Source of the DNA: Hominilimicola fabiformis
GTDB taxonomy: Bacteria > Bacillota > Clostridia > UBA1381
Direction: 5' to 3'
NCBI RefSeq assembly: GCF_020687385.1
Contig: NZ_JAJEQM010000001.1
Span: forward strand, 62,001-126,000
Length of the DNA stretch: 64,000 nt
The notes under the pieces were generated by a model. It worked only from the letters and a program-made list of their open reading frames with translations. It made no database searches and was not told where the DNA came from. Shown here piece by piece: positions 17,527-26,138 of the stretch. Position 1 is the stretch's first letter; each line of letters opens with the position of its first letter. Position numbers and translations under genes: made by a program.

Positions 17527-17592
17527 ATATATTCCTCCGTTTATTTTAAATTTAGTATATGAAAAAAATTCGCTCCATATAACTTTATTAAT

Positions 17593-17621
17593 ATTATACC
17601 AGATATTTGAATATAAAACAA
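17593..17621 (-). promoter_or_regulatory. Promoter of the citrate synthase gene
   Basis: On the minus strand TTGTTT and TATAAT are 17 bases apart, with a TG before the -10. The leader is about 60 bases. Confidence 0.6.
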
Positions 17622-17640
17622 CAAAAATTATGTAAACTTA

Positions 17641-17669
17641 TTGTGAATTGTTGATAGGCGTGATATAAT
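17641..17669 (+). promoter_or_regulatory. Promoter of the DJ-1/cyclo-ligase/TatD operon
   Basis: TTGTGA (17641-17646) and TATAAT (17664-17669), 17-base spacer, extended -10 TG. A GAAAGGA ribosome site follows before the ATG at 17699. Confidence 0.65.
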
Positions 17670-17698
17670 AGTAAAAAAAGATGAAAGGATAGATTTTT

Positions 17699-18232
17699 AT
17701 GGTATATGTAATGCTTGCGGACGGTTTCGAGGAAGTTGAGGCAATCGAACCTATAGATATTTTGAAAAGAGGCGGTGTTGATGTTACAACAGTAGGTGTA
17801 AAGAGCAAGACGGTAACCGGCGCACACGGTATTGAGGTGACAGCCGATATTGAGATTAACGGGGTTGAGCCTGAAAAGATGGAACTTTTAATGTTGCCGG
17901 GAGGTATCGGTCACGAAATTCTTGACGCGTCAAACGACGTACACGGACTTTTGAATTATGCGGTTGCAAACCGTATTTATGTATCGGCAATTTGTGCCGC
18001 ACCGTCAATTTTGGGTAAGAAAATGTTACTTGAGGATAAAAAAGCGACTTGTTTCCCGGGTTACGAAAAGTATCTTTACGGTGCAGACGTAAAGTCGGAT
18101 AAAGTTGTTGTTGACGGTAAGTTTATAACCGGCAAGGGCGCAGGCGCGGCGGCTGATTTCGGGTTTGCCATGCTGGCTATTCTAAAGGACAAGGAAACTG
18201 CCGACAGAGTAAAGGAGACAATGCAGTATTGA
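17699..18232 (+). CDS. DJ-1/PfpI family protein
   Basis: The 177-residue protein is of the DJ-1/ThiJ/PfpI class I glutamine-amidotransferase-like fold. It has the conserved Glu in LADGFEEVEAIEP, the nucleophile elbow ISAICAAPSILG with the reactive Cys, and the ITGKGAGAAADFGFAML end. Members act as glyoxalase/deglycase-like or chaperone-like stress proteins, and the exact reaction here is unknown. The stop overlaps the TTG start of the folate gene, making the first step of a tight three-gene operon. Confidence 0.9.
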   Translation: MVYVMLADGFEEVEAIEPIDILKRGGVDVTTVGVKSKTVTGAHGIEVTADIEINGVEPEKMELLMLPGGIGHEILDASNDVHGLLNYAVANRIYVSAICAAPSILGKKMLLEDKKATCFPGYEKYLYGADVKSDKVVVDGKFITGKGAGAAADFGFAMLAILKDKETADRVKETMQY

Positions 18233-18786
18233 TTAAGGACGAGATAAGGGAAGATATGCGTGCCAAACGTCGTGCATTATCTAAGGACGAGGTTAAAATT
18301 AAAAGTGATGAAATTCGTCAAAGGCTGCTTGGGGTTGAGCGTGTGAAACAAGCCAAAACAATATGTACGTTCATATCTGCGTTTAAAGAACCTGATACCG
18401 TTGAAATAATCAAAGAACTTTGGGAACAGGACAAAAAAATTGTTGTGCCGATAACCGATATTGAGAGCGGTACGTTGTCGCTTTCGTATATAAACAGTAT
18501 GGACGATATGAAAAAAGGTGCATATGGCATTTTAGAGCCGAAAACGGTACGAAAGGCTGACGAAAATAATATTGACGTTATTCTTGTACCGGGACTTGCA
18601 TTTGACCGTAACGGCGGAAGAATGGGATTTGGAAAAGGGTATTACGACAGACTGCTTGAAAGCAGCAAAGCAGTGAAAATAGGGCTTTGCTATGATTTTC
18701 AGATACTTGAAAAAATACCTACGGAAATTCACGATGTTCCGATGAATTTTGTGATAACGGAAAAAGAAATTTTAGAAATCAGGTGA
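18229..18786 (+). CDS. 5-formyltetrahydrofolate cyclo-ligase
   Basis: The 185-residue enzyme converts 5-formyl-THF to 5,10-methenyl-THF with ATP. The family signature RMGFGKGYYDRLLES is complete, with the upstream LVPGLAFDRNGG and the N-terminal KRRALSKDEV helix. The start is TTG 18229 (overlapping the previous stop as TTGA) with an AAAGGAG site 11 bases upstream. The downstream tatD gene begins at or just after its stop. Confidence 0.92.
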   Translation: MIKDEIREDMRAKRRALSKDEVKIKSDEIRQRLLGVERVKQAKTICTFISAFKEPDTVEIIKELWEQDKKIVVPITDIESGTLSLSYINSMDDMKKGAYGILEPKTVRKADENNIDVILVPGLAFDRNGGRMGFGKGYYDRLLESSKAVKIGLCYDFQILEKIPTEIHDVPMNFVITEKEILEIR

Positions 18787-18791
18787 AAGTT

Positions 18792-19559
18792 ATGTTGTTT
18801 GATTCTCACGCACATTATAATGATGAGAGGTTTAAAGATGATGTTGATGAAGTGCTGTCGGCGATGAATGAAAATAATGTCGGACTTATTTTAAATTCGT
18901 GTTCGTCACTTGACGAGGTGCCGGATATATTTGCGATATGTGAAAAATATCCGTTCGTCTATGCGTCGGTCGGAATACATCCGCACGAGGTTTCAGAACT
19001 TACCGAGGCGGATATGGATAAGCTGAAGGAATATGCAAAAAATCCGAAAGTTAAAGCGATAGGTGAAATAGGACTTGACTATTTTTATGATTTTTCACCG
19101 CGTGATATTCAGCAAAAGTGGTTTGCAAGACAAGTGGACGTTGCACGAGAACTTAAAATGCCGGTTGTTATACACGACAGAGAAGCGCATAAGGATTGTA
19201 TGGATATTTTGCGTGAACATAAGGTGAGCGAAGTCGGAGGAGTATTCCATTGCTATGCGGGAAGTGTTGAAATGGCAAAGGAAATACTTGATTGGGGAAT
19301 GTATATCGCGTTCGGCGGTTCACTTACTTTTAAAAAGTCGGTAAGACCTGTTGAAGTGGCGAAGTATGTACCGCTTGACAAAATTGTTATTGAAACCGAT
19401 TCGCCGTACCTTACACCGGAACCGCACAGAGGAAAGCGAAACAGTTCGCTTTATATCCACTATGTTGCCGAAAAACTTGCGGCGGTAAAGGGTATTTCTG
19501 TTGAAGAAATCGAAAACGCAACATATGAAAATGCAAAAAAATGCTTTGGAATAAAATAA
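18792..19559 (+). CDS. tatD: TatD family metal-dependent hydrolase
   Basis: The product, about 255 residues, is a TIM-barrel deoxyribonuclease-like hydrolase. Metal ligands are visible in FDSHAHYND, GEIGLDYF, VVIHDREAH, VFHCYAG and VIETDSPYL, in the canonical order and spacing. I prefer ATG 18792, 7 bases behind AGGTGA, although a GTG at 18783 would overlap the previous stop. The gene is the last of the DJ-1/cyclo-ligase/TatD operon and is closed by a strong terminator. Confidence 0.93.
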   Translation: MLFDSHAHYNDERFKDDVDEVLSAMNENNVGLILNSCSSLDEVPDIFAICEKYPFVYASVGIHPHEVSELTEADMDKLKEYAKNPKVKAIGEIGLDYFYDFSPRDIQQKWFARQVDVARELKMPVVIHDREAHKDCMDILREHKVSEVGGVFHCYAGSVEMAKEILDWGMYIAFGGSLTFKKSVRPVEVAKYVPLDKIVIETDSPYLTPEPHRGKRNSSLYIHYVAEKLAAVKGISVEEIENATYENAKKCFGIK

Positions 19560-19562
19560 TAT

Positions 19563-19597
19563 AAAAGACAGATTACAAAAAGTAATCTGTCTTTTAT
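19563..19597. terminator. Bidirectional terminator between tatD and spoVG
   Basis: AAAAGACAGATTAC pairs with GTAATCTGTCTTTT around five A; flanking A and T runs serve both convergent genes. Confidence 0.9.
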
Positions 19598-19598
19598 A

Positions 19599-19880
19599 TT
19601 ATTCAGCTGTTTCCGGAGCAGGCTCGTCTTCAATCGCATCATATGCGGCAAGAACCTTGCTTTCGAGCATATTTCTCATATCACTGTTTATCGGATGAGC
19701 AATATCTCTGTACTCACCGTCAGGAGTTCTTCTGCTTGGCATAGCAACAAACAGCTTTTCCGGACCTTCAATAACCTTTACGTCATGGACAGCAAACGCA
19801 TTGTCAAATGTAACAGATGCGACAGCTTTCATTTTTCCTTCGCTGGCTACTTTTTTAATTCTGATGTCTGTAATTTCCAT
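19599..19880 (-). CDS. spoVG: Septation/sporulation regulator SpoVG
   Basis: The 93-residue regulator is a nucleic-acid-binding protein that affects septation, sporulation and surface genes in Firmicutes. It is recognised by [49 protein letters not shown]. The start is set at ATG 19880, which gives the family N-terminus and lies 10 bases behind GGAAGGT; upstream GTG and ATG codons are too close to that site. The short C-terminal tail is acidic. Confidence 0.95.
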   Translation of the reverse strand: MEITDIRIKKVASEGKMKAVASVTFDNAFAVHDVKVIEGPEKLFVAMPSRRTPDGEYRDIAHPINSDMRNMLESKVLAAYDAIEDEPAPETAE

Positions 19881-20027
19881 GTTTTTCATCACCTTCCGAC
19901 AAATTTTACTAATTTAATAATATAGCAATTCGCTCAATTTGTCAAGTGCTTTGCACAGATTTTATGGTGAAAATGGCGAAAAAATTACAAGATACGATTT
20001 TTAATTGGGCAAATTTATAAAAAAGGG

Positions 20028-20056
20028 TTTTCAATTTGTTGATAAAGGTATATAAT
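20028..20056 (+). promoter_or_regulatory. Promoter of murC
   Basis: TTTTCA and TATAAT with a 17-base spacer, about 30 bases before the start codon. Confidence 0.5.
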
Positions 20057-20087
20057 TAATATATTAATATGAGATACGAGGGGATAT

Positions 20088-21482
20088 ATGATGAATAGAT
20101 TTCAAATGTCTGATATAGATAAGACGGCAAATATACATTTTATCGGTATAGGCGGAATAAGTATGAGCGGTTTGGCACAAATAGTGCTTAAAGACGGCTA
20201 CGGCGTTTCCGGCTCGGACTGGAATAAGAGTGCTATAACCGAAAAGCTTGAAAATATGGGTGCGGATATTGTGTACGGTCACGGTGCCGTTAACGAGGAC
20301 GGCATAAATAAGGCATCGCTTGTTGTATATACGGCGGCGGCAAAAGCCGATAATCCCGAAATTGTGCTTGCAAAGGAAAAGGGCATTCGCCTTATAGACA
20401 GAGCCGAGTTTTTGGGTGCGATAATGAAAAATTACAAGCACGCTGTCGGCGTAAGCGGAACGCACGGTAAAACCACGACAACATCAATGCTTGCACACGC
20501 ACTTATCGGTGCAAATCTTGACCCTACAATCAGCGTAGGCGGTGAGCTTGATTTAATCGGCGGAAATATCAGAACGGGTAAATCGGATTATTTTGTTACA
20601 GAGGCTTGTGAATACACAAACAGCTTTTTGAAATTTTATCCTACAATCGCCCTTATAACAAATGTTGAGGAAGATCATCTTGACTTCTTTTCGGGAATTG
20701 ACGAGATAATCGCAAGTTTCAGACAGTTTGCGTACTTGACAAAGGATATAGGTTATGTCGTTGCAATGGGCGGAGATAAGAATGTTCAAAAAGTGCTTGA
20801 AAACGCAGATGACCTTAACATAATCACTTACGGAATGGAAAGCAAGTTTGATTATTACCCTGAAAACATTGTGTATCACGCAGGTTTTCCGAGCTTTGAC
20901 GTTATGAAAAACGGTGAAAAGGTTTGTCATATAAAACTTAATGTCCCGGGCGAACACAATATTTTAAATTCGCTTGCCACGGTTGCGGTATGTAATCTTA
21001 TGGGCGTTGACGCGGAAACTGCCGCAAAGGGGATTGAAACATTTAAAGGTACGCACAGACGTTTTGAGAAAAAAGGATTTTTAAACGGTGCGGTTGTGAT
21101 TGACGACTATGCACACCACCCGACAGAAATAAAAGCGACACTTCACGCGGCACAAAAATTCCCGCACAATAAAGTTTGGTGCGTGTTCCAGCCACACACT
21201 TTCTCACGAACAAGAACATTGTGGGACGAATTTGTCGGTGCATTTGATGATGCGGACGAATTGATTTTGACACATATATATGCTGCACGTGAAAAGTTTG
21301 ACGGTGTTACAAAACCTGAAAATCTTGCGGAGGATATTAAGAAACGCGGAGTAAATGCACAGTATATCGATAAATTCGAGGATATTGCCGAGTTTTTGAA
21401 AAAGAACGTCAAAGAGGGCGATATTGTATTTACAATGGGTGCAGGTGACGTTGTTAATATAAATAAGTTAATCGTTGAGTAA
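20088..21482 (+). CDS. murC: UDP-N-acetylmuramate--L-alanine ligase
   Basis: The 464-residue enzyme adds L-alanine to UDP-MurNAc with ATP, the first peptide step of peptidoglycan synthesis. The N-terminal Rossmann motif is IHFIGIGGISMSGLA, the ATP loop GVSGTHGKTTTTSM, the central domain has TNVEEDHLDFF, and the C-terminal ligase domain has DDYAHHPTEI and QPHTFSRT. Length is normal. Two adjacent ATG codons (20088, 20091) follow a GAGGGG site; the second has the better spacing. The gene is single, with its own terminator. Confidence 0.95.
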   Translation: MMNRFQMSDIDKTANIHFIGIGGISMSGLAQIVLKDGYGVSGSDWNKSAITEKLENMGADIVYGHGAVNEDGINKASLVVYTAAAKADNPEIVLAKEKGIRLIDRAEFLGAIMKNYKHAVGVSGTHGKTTTTSMLAHALIGANLDPTISVGGELDLIGGNIRTGKSDYFVTEACEYTNSFLKFYPTIALITNVEEDHLDFFSGIDEIIASFRQFAYLTKDIGYVVAMGGDKNVQKVLENADDLNIITYGMESKFDYYPENIVYHAGFPSFDVMKNGEKVCHIKLNVPGEHNILNSLATVAVCNLMGVDAETAAKGIETFKGTHRRFEKKGFLNGAVVIDDYAHHPTEIKATLHAAQKFPHNKVWCVFQPHTFSRTRTLWDEFVGAFDDADELILTHIYAAREKFDGVTKPENLAEDIKKRGVNAQYIDKFEDIAEFLKKNVKEGDIVFTMGAGDVVNINKLIVE

Positions 21483-21483
21483 C

Positions 21484-21516
21484 AAAAAAGACGACTGAGA
21501 AGTCGTCTTTTTTGTT
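21484..21516 (+). terminator. Terminator of murC
   Basis: AAAAAAGACGACT pairs with AGTCGTCTTTTTT around a GAGA loop. Confidence 0.92.
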
Positions 21517-21517
21517 G

Positions 21518-21563
21518 CCTCCCCTTGAGGGGAAGTGTCACGAGGTACGAGTGACGGAGAGGG
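21518..21563. repeat. GC-rich palindromic intergenic unit
   Basis: CTCCCCTTGAGGGGA and GTCAC...GTGAC form two short hairpins in a 46-base stretch that is more GC-rich than its surroundings. The wording resembles dispersed palindromic units of Clostridia, but only one copy is in this window. Confidence 0.4.
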
Positions 21564-21565
21564 CT

Positions 21566-22894
21566 TTACTTCGCCGCAGGTATTTTAACGGTAAATTCCG
21601 TATATTTATTCTTTTTTGAGTAAACCTTAATACTTCCTTTGCAAGCGGTTGTGATAGCTTTTGCTATTGCAAGACCAAGCCCGTAACCGCCGCTTTCTCT
21701 TGCTCTTGACTTGTCCTCACGATAGAAACGTTCAAATATTTGTTTTTGTGCGTCTTCAGAAATTCCGACACCTGTATTTCTGACTGTCAATACCGCATCA
21801 GATGATTCGTGAGTAAGAGTTATATTAATATCGCCGGATTTCGGTGTGTATTTGACTGCGTTGTCAAGAAGTATCATAACAAGCTGTTTAAGCTGTTCGG
21901 TCGAGCCGTTTACGAATAAATCGGGAGTGATGTCGTAAGTAAGGTTTACGTTGTTTTCAAAAATGACTGCCTCCATAAGAAGTATAACGCTTTCGGCTGC
22001 CTCCGAAAATGAAACCTTGCTGAAAATCACGTTTCTGTCGTCGTGGTCAATTCTTGCGAGATAAAGTAGGTCATTTGTGAGTTTTGCCATTCTTTCAGTC
22101 TCTGTTTTAATGTAATCAAGCCATTTTTTTTCTTCGCCTATAGTGTTTTCCTGATGTGACAGAAGTACGTCAACATTTGTGTTAATTGTTGTAAGCGGTG
22201 TTTTCAGTTCGTGTGACGCGTCTGCGACAAACTGTTTTTGCTTGTTGTACGATTCTTCAACCGGCTTGATTGAACGGTTTGCGGACGACAGACTGATTAA
22301 AAATGCTACCGTAAGTGCAACTACGCCGACTAAAAGAAGTATCAAAAATAAATTTCTAAGCATTGCGTGTTCGGCTTGACATTCCGTAAATGCAATTATA
22401 AAACCTGTATCAAGCGGTACAACTTTGTATGACCAGTAACCGTTTGACGAACGGATTTGTCCGTTGTCCTCCGAACCGTAAATAATATCGTTTATTTTGT
22501 CTGTATAGAAATCTTCGGTTAAATCAAACGGTGCGTTGACTTTTTCAACATTGCCGTCCGTATCGGTTGTGACAGTGAATGTAAGCGAAAATTCCTGCTT
22601 TTGTTTGTCGCTTTTGTTTATATTGTCCGCATTTGGGTCGGCTGTATTCGGATTGGGCGGTACATTGCCGTTTTGGTTGGGCGGTACATCGTCAATCGGC
22701 TTTTGCATATTGTCTTTCTGCCGCGGATTGTGGTCGGGACGAATAAATTCAATCGCTCTGTCAAGTTTTTGCGATATGCTTTTGTTTACGTTTTGAGCCG
22801 TCATAATATAAATAACGGAAAAACTCGATAAAACAAGTGCCGCAATTATGAGCGTGTTTATTATAAGAAGTTTATTTCTAAGTTTTTTAAACAT
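21566..22894 (-). CDS. Membrane sensor histidine kinase
   Basis: This 442-residue kinase has a membrane segment at about residues 9-30 and an extracytoplasmic loop of roughly 135 residues rich in Pro, Asn and Asp. A second membrane segment (LFLILLLVGVVALTVAFLI region) and a dimerisation helix with the phospho-acceptor in FVADASHELKTPLTT follow. The ATP-binding domain carries N (LLDNAVKYT), G1 and G2 boxes (GYGLGLAIA). No HAMP domain is obvious. ATG 22894 lies 10 bases behind AGGGGG, better than the TTG at 22900. It follows the response regulator by 12 bases and is cotranscribed with it. The signal is unknown; see the promoter entries for a possible link to polyphosphate. Confidence 0.92.
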   Translation of the reverse strand: MFKKLRNKLLIINTLIIAALVLSSFSVIYIMTAQNVNKSISQKLDRAIEFIRPDHNPRQKDNMQKPIDDVPPNQNGNVPPNPNTADPNADNINKSDKQKQEFSLTFTVTTDTDGNVEKVNAPFDLTEDFYTDKINDIIYGSEDNGQIRSSNGYWSYKVVPLDTGFIIAFTECQAEHAMLRNLFLILLLVGVVALTVAFLISLSSANRSIKPVEESYNKQKQFVADASHELKTPLTTINTNVDVLLSHQENTIGEEKKWLDYIKTETERMAKLTNDLLYLARIDHDDRNVIFSKVSFSEAAESVILLMEAVIFENNVNLTYDITPDLFVNGSTEQLKQLVMILLDNAVKYTPKSGDINITLTHESSDAVLTVRNTGVGISEDAQKQIFERFYREDKSRARESGGYGLGLAIAKAITTACKGSIKVYSKKNKYTEFTVKIPAAK

Positions 22895-22906
22895 ACCCAA
22901 GTCCCC

Positions 22907-23581
22907 CTATTCGCTTAAAGTGTAGCCGACACCTCTTACGGTGTTAATGGACACCTTTGAATGTACGAACGCAAGTTTTTTGCGGAGAAATGATATATAT
23001 ACTTCAACGTGATTGGATTCAGCCTCAGAATCAAAACCCCATAATTTTTCTATAATCTGTTCCTTTGAACAAACTATTTCTTTGTGTAACATTAAATGTT
23101 CAAGCAGTTCGCTTTCTTTTAATGTAAGAGTTATTTCCGATGAACCTGCCGTCAGCTTTAATGAAGAAGTGTTAAGAGTTATGTCGCCGTATGAGATAGT
23201 ATTTGTGTTTGAAACTATTTCACCGCGTCTGCGGCCTAATGCCCTTATTCTTGCAAGCAGTTCTTCGGTGTTAAACGGCTTTGCGAGGTAATCGTCCGCA
23301 CCGCTGTCAAGTCCGAGAACTTTGTCGGAAATTTCATTTTTTGCGGTAAGAAGTATAACAGGTGTGTCAAAACCCTCTGAACGCAGGGTTTTTAAAACGG
23401 TTATACCGTCCGTTTTAGGTAACATTATATCAAGGACAATGACGTCATATATACCGCTTAATGCGTTGTCAAGTCCTGTTTCACCGTCGTTTGCAACGTC
23501 AACGGTGTAATTGTTTTTCTTTAATATATGTGACAAAGCCTCCGATAAATGAAGCTCGTCCTCTACAACAAGTATTCGCAT
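22907..23581 (-). CDS. OmpR/PhoB-family response regulator
   Basis: The 224-residue regulator has a receiver domain (residues 1-115) with the acidic pocket VVEDE, the phosphorylated Asp in DVIVLDIMLPKTDG, and K in LLTAKNE. The C-terminal winged-helix domain has LTLKESELLEHLM, KEQIIEKLWG and SFLRKKL...INTVRGVGYTL. ATG 23581 is preceded by GAGGGTG at 6 bases. It is divergent from the VTC polyphosphate polymerase gene, and both promoters carry the same repeat, implying self-regulation and control of the VTC operon. Confidence 0.94.
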   Translation of the reverse strand: MRILVVEDELHLSEALSHILKKNNYTVDVANDGETGLDNALSGIYDVIVLDIMLPKTDGITVLKTLRSEGFDTPVILLTAKNEISDKVLGLDSGADDYLAKPFNTEELLARIRALGRRRGEIVSNTNTISYGDITLNTSSLKLTAGSSEITLTLKESELLEHLMLHKEIVCSKEQIIEKLWGFDSEAESNHVEVYISFLRKKLAFVHSKVSINTVRGVGYTLSE

Positions 23582-23613
23582 TCGCTCACCCTCTTTTATC
23601 ATTTTATGTCTAT

Positions 23614-23645
23614 ATTATAGCATAGTTTTCTTAAATGTACCTTAA
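23614..23645 (-). promoter_or_regulatory. Promoter and direct-repeat operator of the two-component operon
   Basis: Read on the minus strand: TTAAGG (23645-23640), five bases, TTAAGA (23634-23629), nine bases, then TATAAT (23619-23614) with a TG one base before. The 11-bp repeat spacing is that of OmpR/PhoB-family dimers, and the -35 region is replaced by the repeats, as at activator-dependent promoters. Confidence 0.6.
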
Positions 23646-23719
23646 TTTTAAAATTTTTTTTGCGTATTATATAGTAGAAATTTCATCGGAGAAAAGTTTT
23701 CTGAAATTAATTTTACATT

Positions 23720-23751
23720 TTAAGGTTTATTTAAGGATTATATCGTACAAT
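23720..23751 (+). promoter_or_regulatory. Promoter and direct-repeat operator of the VTC operon
   Basis: TTAAGG (23720-23725), five bases, TTAAGG (23731-23736), nine bases, TACAAT (23746-23751). This is the mirror image, with identical spacings, of the operator before the response regulator gene. Confidence 0.6.
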
Positions 23752-23788
23752 GAAATCAACGAAAGGATAAAAGAGGAGATGAGGACTT

Positions 23789-24556
23789 ATGGCAATAGAG
23801 ATTTTTAATCGTTACGAGCATAAATATAAGCTCGACACGAAAACTTTTAATAAGGTTTTGGAGATTATGGATGAGCATATGGAACTTGATTCGCATTGCG
23901 GCGAACATTCGCTTTATACCATAGCAAATATTTATTACGACACGAAAGACAATTCTCTTATAAGAGAGTCGCTTTCAAAACCGGCATATAAGGAAAAGTT
24001 AAGACTTCGTTCTTACGGTGTACCGGATATGGATTCAAAGGTGTTTCTTGAAATAAAGAAGAAATACAGAGGGCTTGTGAATAAACGCCGTACAACATTG
24101 GAACTTGGAGAGGCATATGATTTTATTGAAACAGGAGTGAAACCGGAATTACAGGATTATATGAACGGTCAGGTTTTGAATGAACTTGAATATTGCCTTA
24201 ATTTGTACGACCTTGAGCCGAAAGTCTATATCGCATATGACAGATTGGCTTATTTTGAAAAAGGCAATGACGATTTGAGAATATCGTTTGATACAAACAT
24301 TCGTACAAGAAGAAGTGATTTATTGCTGGAGTCGGGCGACCACGGAAAAAGACTTTTAGACAGTGACGTGTGGCTTATGGAAATAAAAACAAGTTTGGCA
24401 AAACCGTTGTGGCTTTGCGAAATGCTTTCGGAATTTGAAATTCGTTCATCAAGTTTTTCAAAATACGGTACGGAGTACAAAAATATGATGGCAAGACAAA
24501 AGGAAATGCCGAAACAAAAAATATTTGTATTCGGAAATCAAAAACAAGCAGTATAA
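23789..24556 (+). CDS. VTC-domain polyphosphate polymerase
   Basis: The 255-residue protein matches the VTC catalytic domain (tunnel fold) that makes polyphosphate from ATP in yeast and is found in many bacteria. Basic and acidic tunnel residues are visible in NRYEHKYKLD, IYYDTKDNSLIRES, YKEKLRLRSYG, VFLEIKKKYRGLVNKRR and MEIKTSLAKPLW, with the closing SSFSKYGTEYK. It follows a GAGGAGATGAGG ribosome site. The next gene, a DUF4956 membrane protein, lies 20 bases downstream; this pair is a recurring bacterial combination. Confidence 0.88.
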   Translation: MAIEIFNRYEHKYKLDTKTFNKVLEIMDEHMELDSHCGEHSLYTIANIYYDTKDNSLIRESLSKPAYKEKLRLRSYGVPDMDSKVFLEIKKKYRGLVNKRRTTLELGEAYDFIETGVKPELQDYMNGQVLNELEYCLNLYDLEPKVYIAYDRLAYFEKGNDDLRISFDTNIRTRRSDLLLESGDHGKRLLDSDVWLMEIKTSLAKPLWLCEMLSEFEIRSSSFSKYGTEYKNMMARQKEMPKQKIFVFGNQKQAV

Positions 24557-24575
24557 TATAGGAGGATAAAAGAGA

Positions 24576-25271
24576 ATGGATAATTTAATAAATTCAATAA
24601 CATCAACATCGGATTCAGGCATAACGCTAACCTTGTCTATGGCGATAGTCGCAATGGCGGCGGCACTTATATTCGGACTTGTTATAAGTCTTACATATAT
24701 GGGTACACATAAAAATAAATATCAGCAGAGTTTTGCGATTACGCTTACAATGCTGCCGATAATTTTGACGGTTATAATTTTGTTTGTGGGAAGTAACGTG
24801 GCGAGAGCATTTTCTCTTGCGGGAACATTGTCGATTATTCGTTTCCGTTCGGCACCCGGCGATCCGGAGGATATAGGATATATTTTCTTTGATATTGCGG
24901 CAGGTCTTGCGTGCGGTGTAGGTCTTTACGGATACGGAGCATTGTTTGTTTTATTGCTTTGCCTGTTTATGATTGTGATTTCAAAAATCAAATTCGGTAA
25001 GCCTAATACGACGGCTAAAAATTTGAAAATTACCATTCCCGAAAATCTTGATTACGAGGGTATATTTGATGAAATAATCAAGAAATACTCAAAAGATTAT
25101 ACATTACAAAAGGTCAGAACAACAGATTTGGGCTCGCTGTATGAACTTACATATTCGGTTAATATGAATAAAGATGCCGATGAAAAGAAGTTTATTGACG
25201 AATTAAGATGCAGAAACGGTAATTTGAACATTGTATTGTCACTTGCCGCAACAGAGCTTTACGGAAAATAA
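24576..25271 (+). CDS. DUF4956 membrane protein
   Basis: The 231-residue protein has four membrane helices in the first 130 residues and a cytoplasmic C-terminal domain. The motif SIIRFRSAPGDPEDIGYIFF between helices is the family hallmark. Family members are nearly always beside a VTC polymerase gene, so a role in making or moving polyphosphate at the membrane is inferred. An AGGAGG site stands 9 bases before the ATG. Confidence 0.85.
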   Translation: MDNLINSITSTSDSGITLTLSMAIVAMAAALIFGLVISLTYMGTHKNKYQQSFAITLTMLPIILTVIILFVGSNVARAFSLAGTLSIIRFRSAPGDPEDIGYIFFDIAAGLACGVGLYGYGALFVLLLCLFMIVISKIKFGKPNTTAKNLKITIPENLDYEGIFDEIIKKYSKDYTLQKVRTTDLGSLYELTYSVNMNKDADEKKFIDELRCRNGNLNIVLSLAATELYGK

Positions 25272-25393
25272 AGGTTTAATAATATCCGACTGTTTTAACA
25301 AGAAATTAATCTCCCCCCTATACAGTTAAGACAGAGGATATATTAAAACGGATAATAGGGTTGGAAAAAAGTTTAAATTTTTCTAAAAAAGAC

Positions 25394-25422
25394 TTGCAAA
25401 GTGTTTTGCAGTATGCTATAAT
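25394..25422 (+). promoter_or_regulatory. Extended -10 promoter in the gap before the DMT gene
   Basis: TTGCAA, 17 bases, TATAAT with TG one base before. The predicted start is about 25429. The earlier part of the 298-base gap (25272-25393) holds no gene, only a partly complementary pair TATCCG...TTTTAA and TTAAAACGGATA. Confidence 0.65.
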
Positions 25423-25428
25423 ATATTT

Positions 25429-25515
25429 GTAGAAAGAAATTACATTCTACCCTTTTATCCTATACATAGCAAAATGAAAAGAGCACTTATTTAGGTGCTT
25501 TTTTCATTTTTTTTT
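25429..25515 (+). ncRNA. Candidate small RNA or attenuated leader
   Basis: A transcript from the promoter above would begin with a hairpin (GTAGAA 25429-25434 with TTCTAC 25445-25450). It would end in a terminator-like hairpin (AAAAGAGCAC pairing with GTGCTTTTTT) followed by a long T tract. It contains no open frame. It could be a free RNA of about 85 bases or a transcription attenuator for the transporter gene 55 bases downstream. Confidence 0.45.
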
Positions 25516-25569
25516 TTGGATAAATTTTTCTTTATAGGGTAAGCTAAAATAAAGGAGAGTGGCTTAACT

Positions 25570-26001
25570 ATGGCAGGAATAATTTTCAGTATAATAGCGG
25601 GTGCGTCAATGAGTATACAGGGTGTTATGAATACACGTCTTTCGGATAAAATAGGAATATACGAATCAAACGCATTCGTTCAGGGAACGGCATTTTTATT
25701 GTCGCTTATTGCGGTGTGGATAATGGGCAAAGGCAGTTTTAAAGATATAGCGGACGTGAATAAATTCTATCTTTTGGGCGGTGTACTGGGGATAATTATA
25801 ACCGTAACGGTTATGCTCGGTATAGGCAAATTAAGTCCTACGGTGGCAATTTCAATTATATTGATTTCACAGCTTTTCGTTGCGGCGTTGATTGACGCAT
25901 TCGGTCTTATGGGCAGCGAAAAGGTCGCGTTTACTTGGAATAAATACATCGGAATGGCACTTATGATAGGCGGTGTGCTGTTGTTTAAATGGAAATCATA
26001 A
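25570..26001 (+). CDS. DMT family transporter, YdcZ/DUF606 type
   Basis: The 143-residue protein has five hydrophobic helices. It matches the small YdcZ branch of the drug/metabolite transporter superfamily: SIIAGASMSIQGVMNTRLSD at the N-terminus (a conserved MQ/N-T-x-L helix), GGVLGIIIT and IGMALMIGGVLLF. Such half-size transporters act as dimers; the substrate is unknown. The AAGGAGAG site is 11 bases before the ATG. The gene may be controlled by the upstream leader. Confidence 0.85.
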   Translation: MAGIIFSIIAGASMSIQGVMNTRLSDKIGIYESNAFVQGTAFLLSLIAVWIMGKGSFKDIADVNKFYLLGGVLGIIITVTVMLGIGKLSPTVAISIILISQLFVAALIDAFGLMGSEKVAFTWNKYIGMALMIGGVLLFKWKS

Positions 26002-26052
26002 AATATCACAACTAATTCTACGTTAATATTATGTAAAAAACACTTTTTTTTA

Positions 26053-26082
26053 TTGCAAACGTAATACAAAATATGATATAAT
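26053..26082 (+). promoter_or_regulatory. Promoter of the potABCD operon
   Basis: TTGCAA, 18 bases, TATAAT with an extended -10 TG. The potA start follows after about 55 bases. Confidence 0.65.
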
Positions 26083-26138
26083 TTTTTTTGCATTTATGCG
26101 AAATAAAATTTATTTAAAATTTATCGGGAGGTAGAGAA

